36,694 nucleotides of DNA from Acetobacter sp. AN02 (GCF_029759835.1 NZ_JAJJND010000017.1:1-36694), one strand, 5' to 3'; numbered from the stretch's first letter, positions 16,325 through 24,748 are shown. The notes: generated by a model from the letters alone, not told the origin. Numbers and translations: made by a program.

Positions 16325-17176
16325 TCAGATCATATAGTCGATGGCTGGCAGGGTCTGGTCCATTGTCAGGGATGGCAGGTTTGTGTGTCGTGTGCCGACC
16401 TTGCGGGCGGGGTTTCCGACGACGGTTGTGTAGGGGGGGACGGCTTCGAGGACGATGGAGCCTGCGCCGACTCTGGCACCTTCTCCGAGCTGGATGTTTC
16501 CGAGCACTTTTGCACCTGCGCCGATCAGGACGCCGCGGCGGATTTTGGGGTGGCGGTCTCCGTGGTGTTTGCCTGTTCCGCCCAGGGTGACGCCCTGGAG
16601 GATGGAGACGTCGTCCTCGATCACGCAGGTTTCCCCGATGACGATTCCTGTGCCGTGATCGAAGAGAATCCGGCGTCCGAGTCTGGCTGCGGGGTGGATA
16701 TCGACGCCGAACAGTTCTGAGGCGCGGCTCTGGATATGGAGGGCCAGGTAGCGTCTTTGGGCCTGCCACAGCCAGTGTGCGACGCGGTAGGCCTGGATGG
16801 CGTGGTAGCCTTTGAAGAACAGGAACGGTGTGACGAAATCGGTGCAGGCCGGGTCACGATCCCGGATTGCGGCGAGGTCGGCTCCGGCATCGCAGACGAC
16901 GTCGGGGCAGTCCAGGAAGCATTCCTGTGCCAGTTCCGTCATGCTGGCGGAGGAGACGGACTGGTCTCCCAGTTTTCTGCCGAGCAGTGCGGCGAGGGCT
17001 GAGGAGAAATCGGAGTGTGAGCGTATGCCCGTGTTAAGGAGGCTCCGGACCAGGGGGTCGCTGCAGACGCAGGCTTCCTCGCTCATGCTGGTCCACAGGG
17101 ATGACAGATGGATTCTGCAATCTGTCATCAGGCCATCTTCGCTGATGGAAATGGATTCGATTGTCTGGGAAGCCAT
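16325..17176 (-). CDS. cysE: Serine O-acetyltransferase
   Basis: 283-residue enzyme making O-acetylserine from serine and acetyl-CoA, the first committed step of cysteine synthesis. An N-terminal helical domain (residues about 25-150, including LWTSMSEEA and FKGYHAIQAYRVAHWLW) precedes a left-handed beta-helix of hexapeptide repeats. The catalytic His174 is in FDHGTGIVIGET, followed by LQGVTLGGTGKHHGDRHPKI. The frame extends to a TTG at 17194, but the ATG at 17176 has GGAG nine bases upstream and was chosen. The C-terminal tail ending in Ile is what the cysteine synthase complex usually recognises (DYMI here). It follows the epimerase gene after 84 bases with a strong hairpin between. Confidence 0.94.
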   Translation of the reverse strand: MASQTIESISISEDGLMTDCRIHLSSLWTSMSEEACVCSDPLVRSLLNTGIRSHSDFSSALAALLGRKLGDQSVSSASMTELAQECFLDCPDVVCDAGADLAAIRDRDPACTDFVTPFLFFKGYHAIQAYRVAHWLWQAQRRYLALHIQSRASELFGVDIHPAARLGRRILFDHGTGIVIGETCVIEDDVSILQGVTLGGTGKHHGDRHPKIRRGVLIGAGAKVLGNIQLGEGARVGAGSIVLEAVPPYTTVVGNPARKVGTRHTNLPSLTMDQTLPAIDYMI

Positions 17177-17223
17177 GGTCCCCGTCTCCGGCAAGGGCAG
17201 GGTTACGTTACCGCAACCGCGAG

Positions 17224-17252
17224 CGGCTCCCGCCCGTGGGGGGCGGAAGCCG
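17224..17252 (-). terminator. Strong hairpin between the epimerase gene and cysE
   Basis: A 12-base-pair stem (arms 17224-17235 and 17241-17252; one G-U wobble when read on the minus strand) with a five-base loop, starting nine bases beyond the epimerase stop codon. The position suits a terminator or a transcript-stabilising hairpin, but no T tract follows. If it terminates, cysE needs its own promoter within the 47 bases up to its start. Confidence 0.45.
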
Positions 17253-17260
17253 GTTGCTGC

Positions 17261-18481
17261 CTATTGTGCCGGAGCCTGCGCCGGAGGGGAAGACAATCCT
17301 TCACGTCCTGTGAGTGTGGTGAACTGGTAGGCGGTTGTTTCATTCAGCCACTGGCCTGGCAGCAGCGTGGTGGAGGGGAATTGCGGGTGGTTTGGTGAAT
17401 CCGGGAAGTGTTCTGGTTCGAAGGCTATGGCGTCTGTCGGCAGTCGCAGCTGTGTGGAGAGCGGGAGGACGGTGCCGTTGCCGAAGCCTCTTCCGGTGAA
17501 GACCTGCAGGCCGGGCTGGGTGCTGAGGATGCTGACCATCCGGCCGGTTGCGGGATCGAGCAGGCGTGCGGCGGGACGTGCGGCGATGCCGTAGGGGCCG
17601 TTGATGATCCAGTTGGCGTCGAGGCCGCGGGATGCGGTCAGCAGCGGGGAGGGGGCGTTCAGTCTTGTGTCGAGCTGGGTTTCTTCCTGGAAGTCGAGGG
17701 ATGTTCCGGCGACCGGTTCGATCGTGCCTGTGGGGATTCCGGTGCTGTCTGTCGGGGTCCATCTTTCACCCCAGATGGTCAGCAGTTCCTGTTCTATGGA
17801 ATGTCCGGGCTGTCCGCTCAGGTTGAAATAGGTGTGGTTCGTCAGGTTGACGACCGTGGGTTTTGTTGTGGACGCCGTGTAGTGCAGCAGGAGCTGATCT
17901 TTGTCGTTGAGCGTGTATGTGACGCTGACGGTCAGTTCTCCGGGGAAGCCCTGGTCTCCGTCCGGGCTGACGAGCGTGAGGCGTGCGGCTACGGCGCCGT
18001 CGGGTGCGGAGACGCGCGAGACCTGCCAGTTGTGGCGGTCGAACCCGACCGGTCCGCCGTGGATGGCGTTGGGCGGATCATTGACGGGGATCTGCCAGGT
18101 CTGGCCGTCGAGCGTGAATTTCCCTTTTGCGATTCTGTTGGCGTAGCGTCCGATGAGTGCACCGAAATGCAGTCTGTTCTCGACGCCGGTCGTCAGGTAT
18201 TCGCCGGTGCTGGGGAAGCCGCACACGATATTGGCGAAATTACCGTTTTTATCGGGTGTCATGATTGCGGTGATGATACCGCCGAGTGACAGGAAGCGGA
18301 CTTCGATTCCGTGGCTGTTCCGCAATGTGTACTGCACGACGGTCTGGCCGTCGGCGGTGGCGTCCGTTCTCTGGGAGGAAAAAGCCGGCTGCCTGGCGAG
18401 TGCGGGGGCGCAGGAAGCTGCGGCCAGTCCGGCCGCGACCACAGCGGAAAAGCCTGTTTTCAGACGGGTACTGATTTTCAT
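17261..18481 (-). CDS. Aldose 1-epimerase (mutarotase), exported
   Basis: 406-residue GalM-family enzyme interconverting alpha and beta anomers of sugars such as glucose or galactose. A signal peptide (LKTGFSAVVAAGLAAASCAPALA, cleavage near residue 30) sends it to the periplasm. The family pattern follows: GGIITAIMTPDKNG, RYANRIAKGKF, AIHGGPVGFDRHNW, the catalytic His in LTNHTYFNLSG and the catalytic Glu in FEPEHFPDSPNHP. The frame begins with GTG at 18484; the ATG at 18481 is equally placed and preferred. In acetic acid bacteria, sugars are oxidised in the periplasm by membrane dehydrogenases, so an exported mutarotase could supply the right anomer; this is inference. Confidence 0.9.
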   Translation of the reverse strand: MKISTRLKTGFSAVVAAGLAAASCAPALARQPAFSSQRTDATADGQTVVQYTLRNSHGIEVRFLSLGGIITAIMTPDKNGNFANIVCGFPSTGEYLTTGVENRLHFGALIGRYANRIAKGKFTLDGQTWQIPVNDPPNAIHGGPVGFDRHNWQVSRVSAPDGAVAARLTLVSPDGDQGFPGELTVSVTYTLNDKDQLLLHYTASTTKPTVVNLTNHTYFNLSGQPGHSIEQELLTIWGERWTPTDSTGIPTGTIEPVAGTSLDFQEETQLDTRLNAPSPLLTASRGLDANWIINGPYGIAARPAARLLDPATGRMVSILSTQPGLQVFTGRGFGNGTVLPLSTQLRLPTDAIAFEPEHFPDSPNHPQFPSTTLLPGQWLNETTAYQFTTLTGREGLSSPPAQAPAQ

Positions 18482-18665
18482 CACCGTTATTTTTCCGTTA
18501 CAATGGACCTTGTGCTTTTCTGTTAGTCTTAATCCGGTCCGGCTGTCATGTGTGTTCCTGAAATATCTGCAAAAATATGGGTCACGGTATGTGTGTGAGC
18601 CTTGTGCTGCGCAGATGTTCCGGAGGCGTTTGTCAGCGCTTTATTGTTCCGGCGGGAGAGCTGTG

Positions 18666-19412
18666 ATGGATGCCGGACGGTTTTCTGAGGAGGGGGCGGC
18701 GCGTCCGTCTTCCGGTCAGCCCCTGTTCAGGAGTTCGGGTCCGTCGGGGCACAGGTCCCGGATGCGGGAGCGTGTTCTCGGGCGGGGTGCGCGGTCTCTG
18801 GCGGATTATGAGCTTCTGGAGATGCTTTTGTTTTTCGTCATGCCGCGCGGGGATACCAAGCCGCTGGCGAAGACGCTGCTGAATGTGTTCGGCTCTTTCG
18901 AGGCGGTTCTGGCTGCGCCGGAGGAGTTACTGGTGCGTGCGGGGCTTGAGCCGGGCGGAGGTGCCGTGATGCGTCTGGCTGAGGAGGCTGCAGCCTGTCT
19001 GTCCGGGCCGGATCCGCGTATGCGCCGGCAGCTCAGCGACTGGCCTGCGCTTATGGCCTATATCGACGGTACGGAGGCTGCGGGGCAGCCTGGTCAGCTT
19101 CGCGCGCTTTATCTGGACAACCGGAACAGGCTGATTGCGGATGAGGCGGTTGTCGTGTCGGTGCAGGGTGCAGGGCCGGGTGTGGCGGCGGCCGCGGTCA
19201 TGAGGCGCGCGCTGGTTCTGCATGCGACGGCACTGATCACGTTGCGGTTCTGCCCGTCCGGTGGCGGGGGCATTCAGCAGCAGGCGCTGACGGATACGGT
19301 GATGGTGAAGGATCTGCGGCGTTCAGGGGGGCTGCTGTCGGTTGTCCTGCATGATCATCTGGTGATCGACAGGGACGAGCGGATCAGCCTGCGGCAGAGG
19401 GGAATGATCTGA
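18666..19412 (+). CDS. radC: RadC-family (JAB/MPN) protein with a lost metal site
   Basis: 248-residue protein. The N-terminal helix-hairpin-helix part is typical (RERVLGRGARSLADYELLEMLLFFVMPRGDTKPLAKTLL split over residues 34-72). The C-terminal JAB domain keeps its frame (YLDNRNRLIADEAV, ALVLHATALI, VLHDHLVIDRDE). The zinc motif that is normally HNHPSG...PSRAD reads RFCPSGG...QQQA, so both His, the Ser and the Asp are replaced (Arg194 and Cys196 stand for the His pair). It should not act as a metalloprotease. The cellular role of RadC is unsettled. The ATG at 18666 has GGAG about eight bases upstream; the frame is open far upstream but overlaps the epimerase gene there. Confidence 0.85.
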   Translation: MDAGRFSEEGAARPSSGQPLFRSSGPSGHRSRMRERVLGRGARSLADYELLEMLLFFVMPRGDTKPLAKTLLNVFGSFEAVLAAPEELLVRAGLEPGGGAVMRLAEEAAACLSGPDPRMRRQLSDWPALMAYIDGTEAAGQPGQLRALYLDNRNRLIADEAVVVSVQGAGPGVAAAAVMRRALVLHATALITLRFCPSGGGGIQQQALTDTVMVKDLRRSGGLLSVVLHDHLVIDRDERISLRQRGMI

Positions 19413-19413
19413 G

Positions 19414-19448
19414 CGGTGCGCCGTCTGTAACAAAGGGACGGCGCACCG
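19414..19448. terminator. Bidirectional terminator hairpin between radC and the hydrolase gene
   Basis: Perfect 12-base-pair inverted repeat CGGTGCGCCGTC/GACGGCGCACCG with an 11-base loop, filling almost the whole 43-base gap between two convergent genes. Position and stem strength fit a shared terminator, though T runs are lacking. Confidence 0.6.
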
Positions 19449-19455
19449 GGATGTC

Positions 19456-20121
19456 TCAGTCTGCAGCGAGCGGCATGGTGCGGCGGGCTGTCATGGTGGT
19501 GACGTGGTCTTCCAGGGCATCGACGACCTGGTCTGCCTGGTCTGCGAAGATGTGATCTGCATCGGGGAAGATGCGGTAGTCCACCTCAACGTTTTTCTGT
19601 GTATTGAGCTTGTCCACGAGCTTGCGGATGGCGGGTTCCGGGGCGAGCTCGTCGCGTCCGCCTGCGATCATCAGTCCGCCGCAGGGACAGGGGGCGAGAA
19701 AGCCGAAATCGTAATGCGCGGCCGGGGGGGCGACGCTGATCCAGCCGCTGACTTCCGGGCGGCGCATCAGGAGCTGCATGCCGACGAAGGCACCGAAGGA
19801 ATAGCCTGCGATCCACAGTGCTCCGGAGTTCGGATTGACCATCTGCATCCAGTCGAGGGCTGCGGCGGCGTCTGAAATCTCTCCGATTCCACCGTCGAAT
19901 TTTCCCTGCGAACGGCCCACGCCTCTGGAATTGTAGCGCATGACCGAGAAGCCCATTTTCTCAAAGGACCGGTACATTGCGTATGTGATGCGGTTGTTCA
20001 TCGTTCCGCCGTGCAGCGGGTGGGGATGAAGCACCAGGGCGAGAGGGGCGTTGGGTTCCGGAGAGTGGTGGTAACGACCTTCAAGGCGGCCTTCAGGGCC
20101 GGCGAACATAACCTCGGGCAT
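19456..20121 (-). CDS. Alpha/beta hydrolase
   Basis: 221-residue serine hydrolase fold without a signal peptide. Visible motifs: the oxyanion region LVLHPHPLHGGTMNNR, then RYNSRGVGRSQGKFDGG, the nucleophile elbow GYSFGA (Ser within G-x-S-x-G), Asp in AGGRDELAP, and the catalytic His in PDADHIFADQ. In many alphaproteobacteria a close relative sits beside a cysteine desulfurase gene and the suf cluster, as here with the divergent desulfurase, but its substrate is not known. A GTG at 20151 is in frame; the ATG at 20121 matches the usual family N-terminus (MPEVMFAGPEGRLEG) and was preferred. Confidence 0.88.
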   Translation of the reverse strand: MPEVMFAGPEGRLEGRYHHSPEPNAPLALVLHPHPLHGGTMNNRITYAMYRSFEKMGFSVMRYNSRGVGRSQGKFDGGIGEISDAAAALDWMQMVNPNSGALWIAGYSFGAFVGMQLLMRRPEVSGWISVAPPAAHYDFGFLAPCPCGGLMIAGGRDELAPEPAIRKLVDKLNTQKNVEVDYRIFPDADHIFADQADQVVDALEDHVTTMTARRTMPLAAD

Positions 20122-20185
20122 TACGTTTCCAGGTTTGCGGCTGACGCCCACAGGGCATGGCGACAGCTCCGGTTTTACACCAGAT

Positions 20186-20220
20186 GACCGGAAGGTGACT
20201 TTGCCGTGCCGCTTCCGGTC
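20186..20220. promoter_or_regulatory. Inverted repeat upstream of the hydrolase gene
   Basis: Perfect 9-base arms GACCGGAAG/CTTCCGGTC separated by 17 bases, 65 bases upstream of the hydrolase start. It could be an operator or a leader hairpin. The 402-base gap 20122-20523 also contains a smaller repeat GCCGGA/TCCGGC (20228-20245). Confidence 0.3.
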
Positions 20221-20255
20221 GTGTGATGCCGGAGAAAAATCCGGCGGGGCAGAAT

Positions 20256-20354
20256 TCAGCGGCTCAGAAACACCGAGCCTGCCTTTCGGGCCGTGCTGAG
20301 CCTTCGGAAAACCTGCCGGGAGATTGACTCAGATCGGAGACCATTCATAATCAT
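20256..20354 (-). CDS. Possible 32-residue basic peptide
   Basis: Short open frame in the gap between the hydrolase and the desulfurase genes. It starts at an ATG (20354) with a good ribosome site, GGGAG six bases upstream, and encodes an Arg/Ser-rich peptide ending in RKAGSVFLSR. There is no recognised family. The ribosome site is its only support, and the frame also continues upstream, so it may be chance. Confidence 0.2.
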   Translation of the reverse strand: MIMNGLRSESISRQVFRRLSTARKAGSVFLSR

Positions 20355-20523
20355 CTGCCGCTCCCGTTCTGTTTCCTGCTTTTGCGGCTCCGACAGTGCA
20401 GGGCCGGTGGCCAGCCTGCTCAGGCTTGTGCCGTGCAAGGCCCTTCATAGCGAAGACGCGAAACAAAAAGCCACATAAATCGGCAGATGGACATGTTTTT
20501 ATACTGCGGTCCGGGCTGGTCCC

Positions 20524-21621
20524 ATGATCTTTCTTGACGCGAACGCATCGGAACCGATTCGGCCTGAGGCCCTGGATGCGATGACGGAGGCGGCGTCTCT
20601 TGCCGGTAATCCGTCTTCGGTGCATCGCGCGGGGAAGCAGGCGCGGGCTGTTCTCGACAGGGCACGCCGGGATATTGCGTCCGCATTCGGGGCTTCGGAA
20701 GAGAACTGCGTCTTTACGTCCGGCGGAACGGAGGCCTGCGCACTGGCTGTTTCCGGACTGAGCGGGGGGCGTCGGGTTCTGATCGGTGCGACCGAGCATG
20801 ATGCCGTCCGGCGTGCCGCACCGCAGGCGCTTTCTCTTCCGGTGCGCGAGAGCGGGGAGCTGTGTCTCGACTCGCTGGAGCGTGCGCTGGCTGACTTTCC
20901 GGTCCCGGCTCTGGTCTGTGTCATGGCGGCGAATAACGAGACGGGGGTGCTGCATCCTCTTGGGGATATTGCCCGGATCTGTGCGGGGAGTGGTGCGCTT
21001 TTGCATGTCGATGCGGTTCAGGCGGCGGGGCGTGTGCCGGTGTCTCTTCTGCCGGGTGTGACCAGTCTTGCGATTTCCGGACATAAATTCGGAGGGCCGA
21101 AAGGGGCCGGAGCACTGCTTCTGGCCGGTTCGTCTGTGCGCGCTCTTCCTCCGCTGTTTGAGGGGGGCGGTCAGGAGCGCGGGCGGCGCGGGGGTACGCA
21201 GCCGCTTCCGGCGATTGCGGGGATGGCTGCGGCGCTGGTGGCCGCTCTGGCGACACGTGAGGCACAGCAGGTCCGTCTGGCTGGTTTTCGTGACCGGATT
21301 GAGGAAGCCGAGCGGACGGAAGGGGCTGAGGTGTTCGGTGCGACTGCACCGCGTCTGGCGAACACGCTGAATTTTGCCGTGCCTGGTATGCGGTCTGAGG
21401 CTCTTCTGATTGCTCTGGATATGGAGGGTGTGTGCGTGTCTGCGGGGTCCGCCTGTTCTTCCGGCAAGGTGGCGCCGTCTCATGTGCTGGCGGCGATGGG
21501 GGCGGGCGATCTGGCGGGGCAGGCGCTGCGTGTGTCCCTGCCGTGGAACTGTACGGAAGGGGATGTGGCCGCGTTTATCGCGATCCGGGACAGGATGAAC
21601 CGCCGGAGACGGGGTGAGTGA
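20524..21621 (+). CDS. Cysteine desulfurase (NifS/IscS type)
   Basis: 365-residue PLP enzyme releasing sulfur from cysteine as a persulfide for iron-sulfur clusters, thionucleosides or other acceptors. Motifs: [44 protein letters not shown], the cofactor lysine Lys188 in [16 protein letters not shown], and the active cysteine Cys311 in [10 protein letters not shown]. The ATG at 20524 lacks a clear ribosome site. Its stop overlaps the GTG start of the methylase gene by four bases, so translation is probably coupled. Relatives beside alpha/beta hydrolases usually precede suf genes in alphaproteobacteria; here methylase and vsr follow instead. A DndA-like role in phosphorothioation is unlikely, as no other dnd gene is present. 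Confidence 0.9.
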   Translation: MIFLDANASEPIRPEALDAMTEAASLAGNPSSVHRAGKQARAVLDRARRDIASAFGASEENCVFTSGGTEACALAVSGLSGGRRVLIGATEHDAVRRAAPQALSLPVRESGELCLDSLERALADFPVPALVCVMAANNETGVLHPLGDIARICAGSGALLHVDAVQAAGRVPVSLLPGVTSLAISGHKFGGPKGAGALLLAGSSVRALPPLFEGGGQERGRRGGTQPLPAIAGMAAALVAALATREAQQVRLAGFRDRIEEAERTEGAEVFGATAPRLANTLNFAVPGMRSEALLIALDMEGVCVSAGSACSSGKVAPSHVLAAMGAGDLAGQALRVSLPWNCTEGDVAAFIAIRDRMNRRRRGE

Positions 21622-22649
21622 GCGGGGCGGGCGGATTCAGGTTTATTGATCTGTTTGCCGGTATCGGCGGGCTGCGTCAGGCATTTGACCGGATCGGCGG
21701 GGAATGTGTTTTCACGTCGGAATATAACGCGTTCGCACGGAAGACCTATGAGGCGAATTTTCCGGGTGAGACACCGGTTTTCGGGGATATCACTCAGCTT
21801 GAGGATGTCTCTCTGATTCCGGATCATGATGTTCTGCTTGCGGGTTTTCCGTGTCAGCCGTTTTCGATTGCCGGTGTGTCGAAGAAAAATGCGCTGGGAC
21901 GGCAGCACGGGTTTGCCTGTGAGGCCCAGGGGACGCTCTTTTTTGATGTTGCCCGTATTCTTCAGGCAAAGCGTCCGGCGGCCTTTCTTCTTGAAAACGT
22001 GAAGAACCTTCAGAGCCATGACGGCGGGCGCACATTTGAGGTGATTGTCCGGACCCTGCGCGAGGAACTCGGGTATCATCTGTGGTATCGCGTGATTGAT
22101 GCTCAGCATTTTCTGCCGCAGCATCGTGAGCGGATTGTTCTGGTCGGGTTCCGTGAGGATGTTCCCTTTTCGTGGGAGGACCTGTGTCTGCCTGCGAAAG
22201 GGAGTTTACGGATGCGGGATGTTCTGCATCCGCAGGACGGTTCGGAGAAGGCTGAGCTGCCATGGACCGAAGGAGCGCTGGCCGCGGTCGGTGCGAAATA
22301 TACCCTGTCTGATAAACTCTGGCTTTATCTGAAGAACTATGCGGAAAAGCATCGTGCGCGGGGTAATGGTTTCGGCTTTGGTCTTGTCGGCTCCGATGAT
22401 GTGGCCCGCACGCTTTTTGCAAGATATTATAAGGATGGATCGGAAATTCTTGTCAGCCGGGGAGAGGGAGTAAGTCCCCGCCGACTGACACCGCGTGAAT
22501 GTGCGCGGCTTATGGGGTTTCCGGATGAGTTCCGTATTCCGGTTTCTGACACGCAGGCCTACAGGCAGTTCGGAAATTCCGTGGCCGTGCCTGTTTTTTG
22601 CGAGGTTGCGCGGATCATGCGGCCGCATATGAGGGCGGTGATCGGGTGA
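21618..22649 (+). CDS. dcm: DNA (cytosine-5) methyltransferase, Dcm type
   Basis: 343-residue enzyme methylating C5 of cytosine. All main motifs are present: I ([10 protein letters not shown]), IV with catalytic Cys79 (GFPCQPFS), VI (LLENVKNL), VIII ([12 protein letters not shown]), IX ([15 protein letters not shown]) and X ([13 protein letters not shown]). Long blocks match E. coli Dcm as I recall it ([35 protein letters not shown]), so the likely target is CCWGG. It lacks the long N-terminal extension of E. coli Dcm. GTG start at 21618 overlaps the desulfurase stop; its own stop overlaps vsr. No restriction endonuclease is nearby, so it looks like an orphan methylase. Confidence 0.93.
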   Translation: MSGAGGFRFIDLFAGIGGLRQAFDRIGGECVFTSEYNAFARKTYEANFPGETPVFGDITQLEDVSLIPDHDVLLAGFPCQPFSIAGVSKKNALGRQHGFACEAQGTLFFDVARILQAKRPAAFLLENVKNLQSHDGGRTFEVIVRTLREELGYHLWYRVIDAQHFLPQHRERIVLVGFREDVPFSWEDLCLPAKGSLRMRDVLHPQDGSEKAELPWTEGALAAVGAKYTLSDKLWLYLKNYAEKHRARGNGFGFGLVGSDDVARTLFARYYKDGSEILVSRGEGVSPRRLTPRECARLMGFPDEFRIPVSDTQAYRQFGNSVAVPVFCEVARIMRPHMRAVIG

Positions 22650-23113
22650 CGGATGTTCACGACGCGCAGACGCGGCGTCGGAACATGGCAGCCGTGCGAG
22701 GCAAGGATACGAAGCCCGAGATGTCGGTCCGGCAGATGCTTTTTGCGGCCGGATTCCGGTATCGTCTGCACGGGCGTGGTCTGCCGGGGAAACCGGATCT
22801 TGTTTTTCCGAAATACAGAGCGGTTATTTTCGTGCATGGCTGTTTCTGGCACCACCATGACTGTCATCTGTTCTGCTGGCCGGGAACACGTGAGGAGTTC
22901 TGGCGCACGAAAATAGCGCGGAACGAACTTCGTGACCGGCAGTCCGCTGCGGCTTTGCGGGAGGCGGGCTGGCGTGTGGCCGTGGTGTGGGAATGTGCTC
23001 TGAAGGGGCGGAGCAGGCTGGCCCCGGATGAAACCGGGGCGCTGCTTGCGGACTGGCTCCGCTCAGACCGGGCTGAACTGGTGGTTCAGGGAACGTCTGC
23101 CGGGGTGGCATAG
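22646..23113 (+). CDS. vsr: Very short patch repair endonuclease
   Basis: 155-residue nuclease that nicks 5' of the T in T:G mismatches arising from deaminated 5-methylcytosine, starting repair back to C:G. Residue for residue it keeps the E. coli Vsr layout: catalytic Asp51 in LPGKPDLV, His64 and His69 in [10 protein letters not shown], and zinc ligands Cys66, His71, Cys73 and Cys117 (VVWECALKG). The GTG start at 22646 overlaps the dcm stop by four bases, as expected for coupled dcm-vsr. Its last 28 bases overlap the convergent malic enzyme gene on the other strand. Confidence 0.94.
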   Translation: MTDVHDAQTRRRNMAAVRGKDTKPEMSVRQMLFAAGFRYRLHGRGLPGKPDLVFPKYRAVIFVHGCFWHHHDCHLFCWPGTREEFWRTKIARNELRDRQSAAALREAGWRVAVVWECALKGRSRLAPDETGALLADWLRSDRAELVVQGTSAGVA

Positions 23114-24729
23114 GAGGGGTTGTATGTCATGCCTTCGATCCAGCGGCGGATATCTTTCGGGCGTTCCACGGTGGCGAGACCTTCGCGGAAGATGAATTCC
23201 GCAAGGCGGACGGCGGAGGTGACGGAGACGTCTCCGATATCGTCCTGAGGCGGGTAAAGCTGGCCCTTTTCGAGCGAGACGGCGCTGACCTGATCGGCCA
23301 GGGCATGAGCGCTTTCGATAATCAGCGCGTCTGTCACGCGTTTTGCCCGCGTGGCGTAAAGCGCGAGGCCGAGGGCCGGGAAGATGTAGAAGTTATTGGC
23401 CTGGCCGGGGAACAGCGTACGTCCTTCCGGTGTGGCGCAGGTCGGGAACTGAACGCCTGCTGCATACAGGGCCTTGCCTGAGGACCATGCGAAGGCGTCT
23501 TCTGCCGTGCATTCCGCGTTGGGAATGGAGAGCGGGAAAATAATCGGGCGTTCCGTGATTCGGCACATTTCCTCCACGACGTCCTTCGTGAAGGTTCCGC
23601 CTGCGGTGGAGACGCCGATCAGGACGGTCGGCTGTGTGTTACGGATGATCGTCAGAAGATCTTTTTCCGCCGTCGTGTCTTTTGCGTAGATTTTCTGTTC
23701 AGGGATCAGATCTGTGCGGGAGGATTCCACCAGACCGTTCTTGTCGATCATGGTGATGCGTTCGCGGGCTTCCTTTTCGCTCATTCCCTCTGCGACGAGT
23801 GCTGAGACGAGCAGGTCCGAGATGCCCAGTGCGGAGGCACCGGCGCCGAAGAACAGGAATTTCTGATCGCTGAGTGAGGATTCTGTCACCTTGAGCGCGG
23901 TGATGATGCCTGCGAGCGTGACGGCGGCGGTTCCCTGAATGTCGTCATTGTAGCACAGGTAGCTGTCTTTATATTTTGCGAGATAGCGCAGGGCATCGGT
24001 GCCGCGCCAGTCTTCGTAATGGACGCAGCAGCCTGGGAAGACTTCCTGCACTGCGGACATGAACTCGTCCACGAAGGCGTCGAGTTCCTCCTCCGGCGGC
24101 GGTTCCCGGCGAAGACCGAGATAAAGCGGGTCGGCCCGCAGCGCGGCGTTGGTCGTGCCGATATCGAGCTGTATCGGGAGCAGGGCGGCGGGCGGGACGG
24201 AGCCGCAGGCTGTGTAGAGCTGCAGCTTGCCGATAGGGATTCCCATGCCGTTCACGCCGATATCGCCAAGCCCGAGGATACGGCCGCCGGTTGTGACGCA
24301 GATGGTCCGGACATCGGATTTCGGCCAGTTGCGCAGGACTTCCGCGATGCGGCCCTTCATTTCCAGCGTGATGTACATTCCGCGCGGGCGGCGGTAGAGA
24401 TGGCTGAAGCGGCGGCAGACGGTGGCGAGTGTGGGGGCATAGACGATCGGGACGTAGCGTGCCGGGTCCGACATCAGGACCGCGTAGAACATCGTCTCGT
24501 TCCGGTCGAGCAGGGACTGGAGATAGATATAGCGCTCCAGATCGTCATCCTTGGCGGCCAGGTGTTTCTCGATCCGTTCTTTCTGGCGCTCCAGGGTTTC
24601 GACCTGCGGGGGGATCAGACCTTCCAGCTTCAGAGCCCGGCGTTCCTCATTGGTGAAGCCGGTTCCGCGGTTCGATTCGGAATCGTTCAGAAGCATCATT
24701 CCGATCAGCGGTGGTCTGTTCTGTGTCAC
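23086..24729 (-). CDS. maeA: NAD-dependent malic enzyme
   Basis: 547-residue oxidative decarboxylase, malate to pyruvate plus CO2 and NADH. It has the long form of the family. N-terminal domain: GTGFTNEERRALKLEGLIPP, PIVYAPTLATVCRRF and TTGGRILGLGDIGVNGMGI. Metal and active-site region: HYEDWRGTDALRYL and CYNDDIQGTAAVTLAG. Nucleotide domain: FLFFGAGASALGISDLL. The start is GTG at 24729 with AGGAG seven bases upstream. The coding end runs 28 bases into vsr on the opposite strand. A palindrome at 24749-24765 just upstream could be an operator. It lies 81 bases downstream of trmJ on the same strand. The gene symbol rests on similarity to E. coli MaeA. Confidence 0.94.
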   Translation of the reverse strand: MTQNRPPLIGMMLLNDSESNRGTGFTNEERRALKLEGLIPPQVETLERQKERIEKHLAAKDDDLERYIYLQSLLDRNETMFYAVLMSDPARYVPIVYAPTLATVCRRFSHLYRRPRGMYITLEMKGRIAEVLRNWPKSDVRTICVTTGGRILGLGDIGVNGMGIPIGKLQLYTACGSVPPAALLPIQLDIGTTNAALRADPLYLGLRREPPPEEELDAFVDEFMSAVQEVFPGCCVHYEDWRGTDALRYLAKYKDSYLCYNDDIQGTAAVTLAGIITALKVTESSLSDQKFLFFGAGASALGISDLLVSALVAEGMSEKEARERITMIDKNGLVESSRTDLIPEQKIYAKDTTAEKDLLTIIRNTQPTVLIGVSTAGGTFTKDVVEEMCRITERPIIFPLSIPNAECTAEDAFAWSSGKALYAAGVQFPTCATPEGRTLFPGQANNFYIFPALGLALYATRAKRVTDALIIESAHALADQVSAVSLEKGQLYPPQDDIGDVSVTSAVRLAEFIFREGLATVERPKDIRRWIEGMTYNPSYATPADVP

Positions 24730-24748
24730 TCTGTCTCTCCTTTGAGTG

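Noticed and set aside
17408-18289. 293-residue open frame on the plus strand
   Set aside because: Antisense to the aldose epimerase gene; Cys/Gly/Asp-rich composition typical of a shadow frame.
20524-23113. Phosphorothioation (dnd) or other sulfur-based DNA modification cluster
   Set aside because: Only a desulfurase is present; no DndB, DndC, DndD, DndE or Ssp homologue is seen, and the methylase is an ordinary cytosine-5 enzyme.
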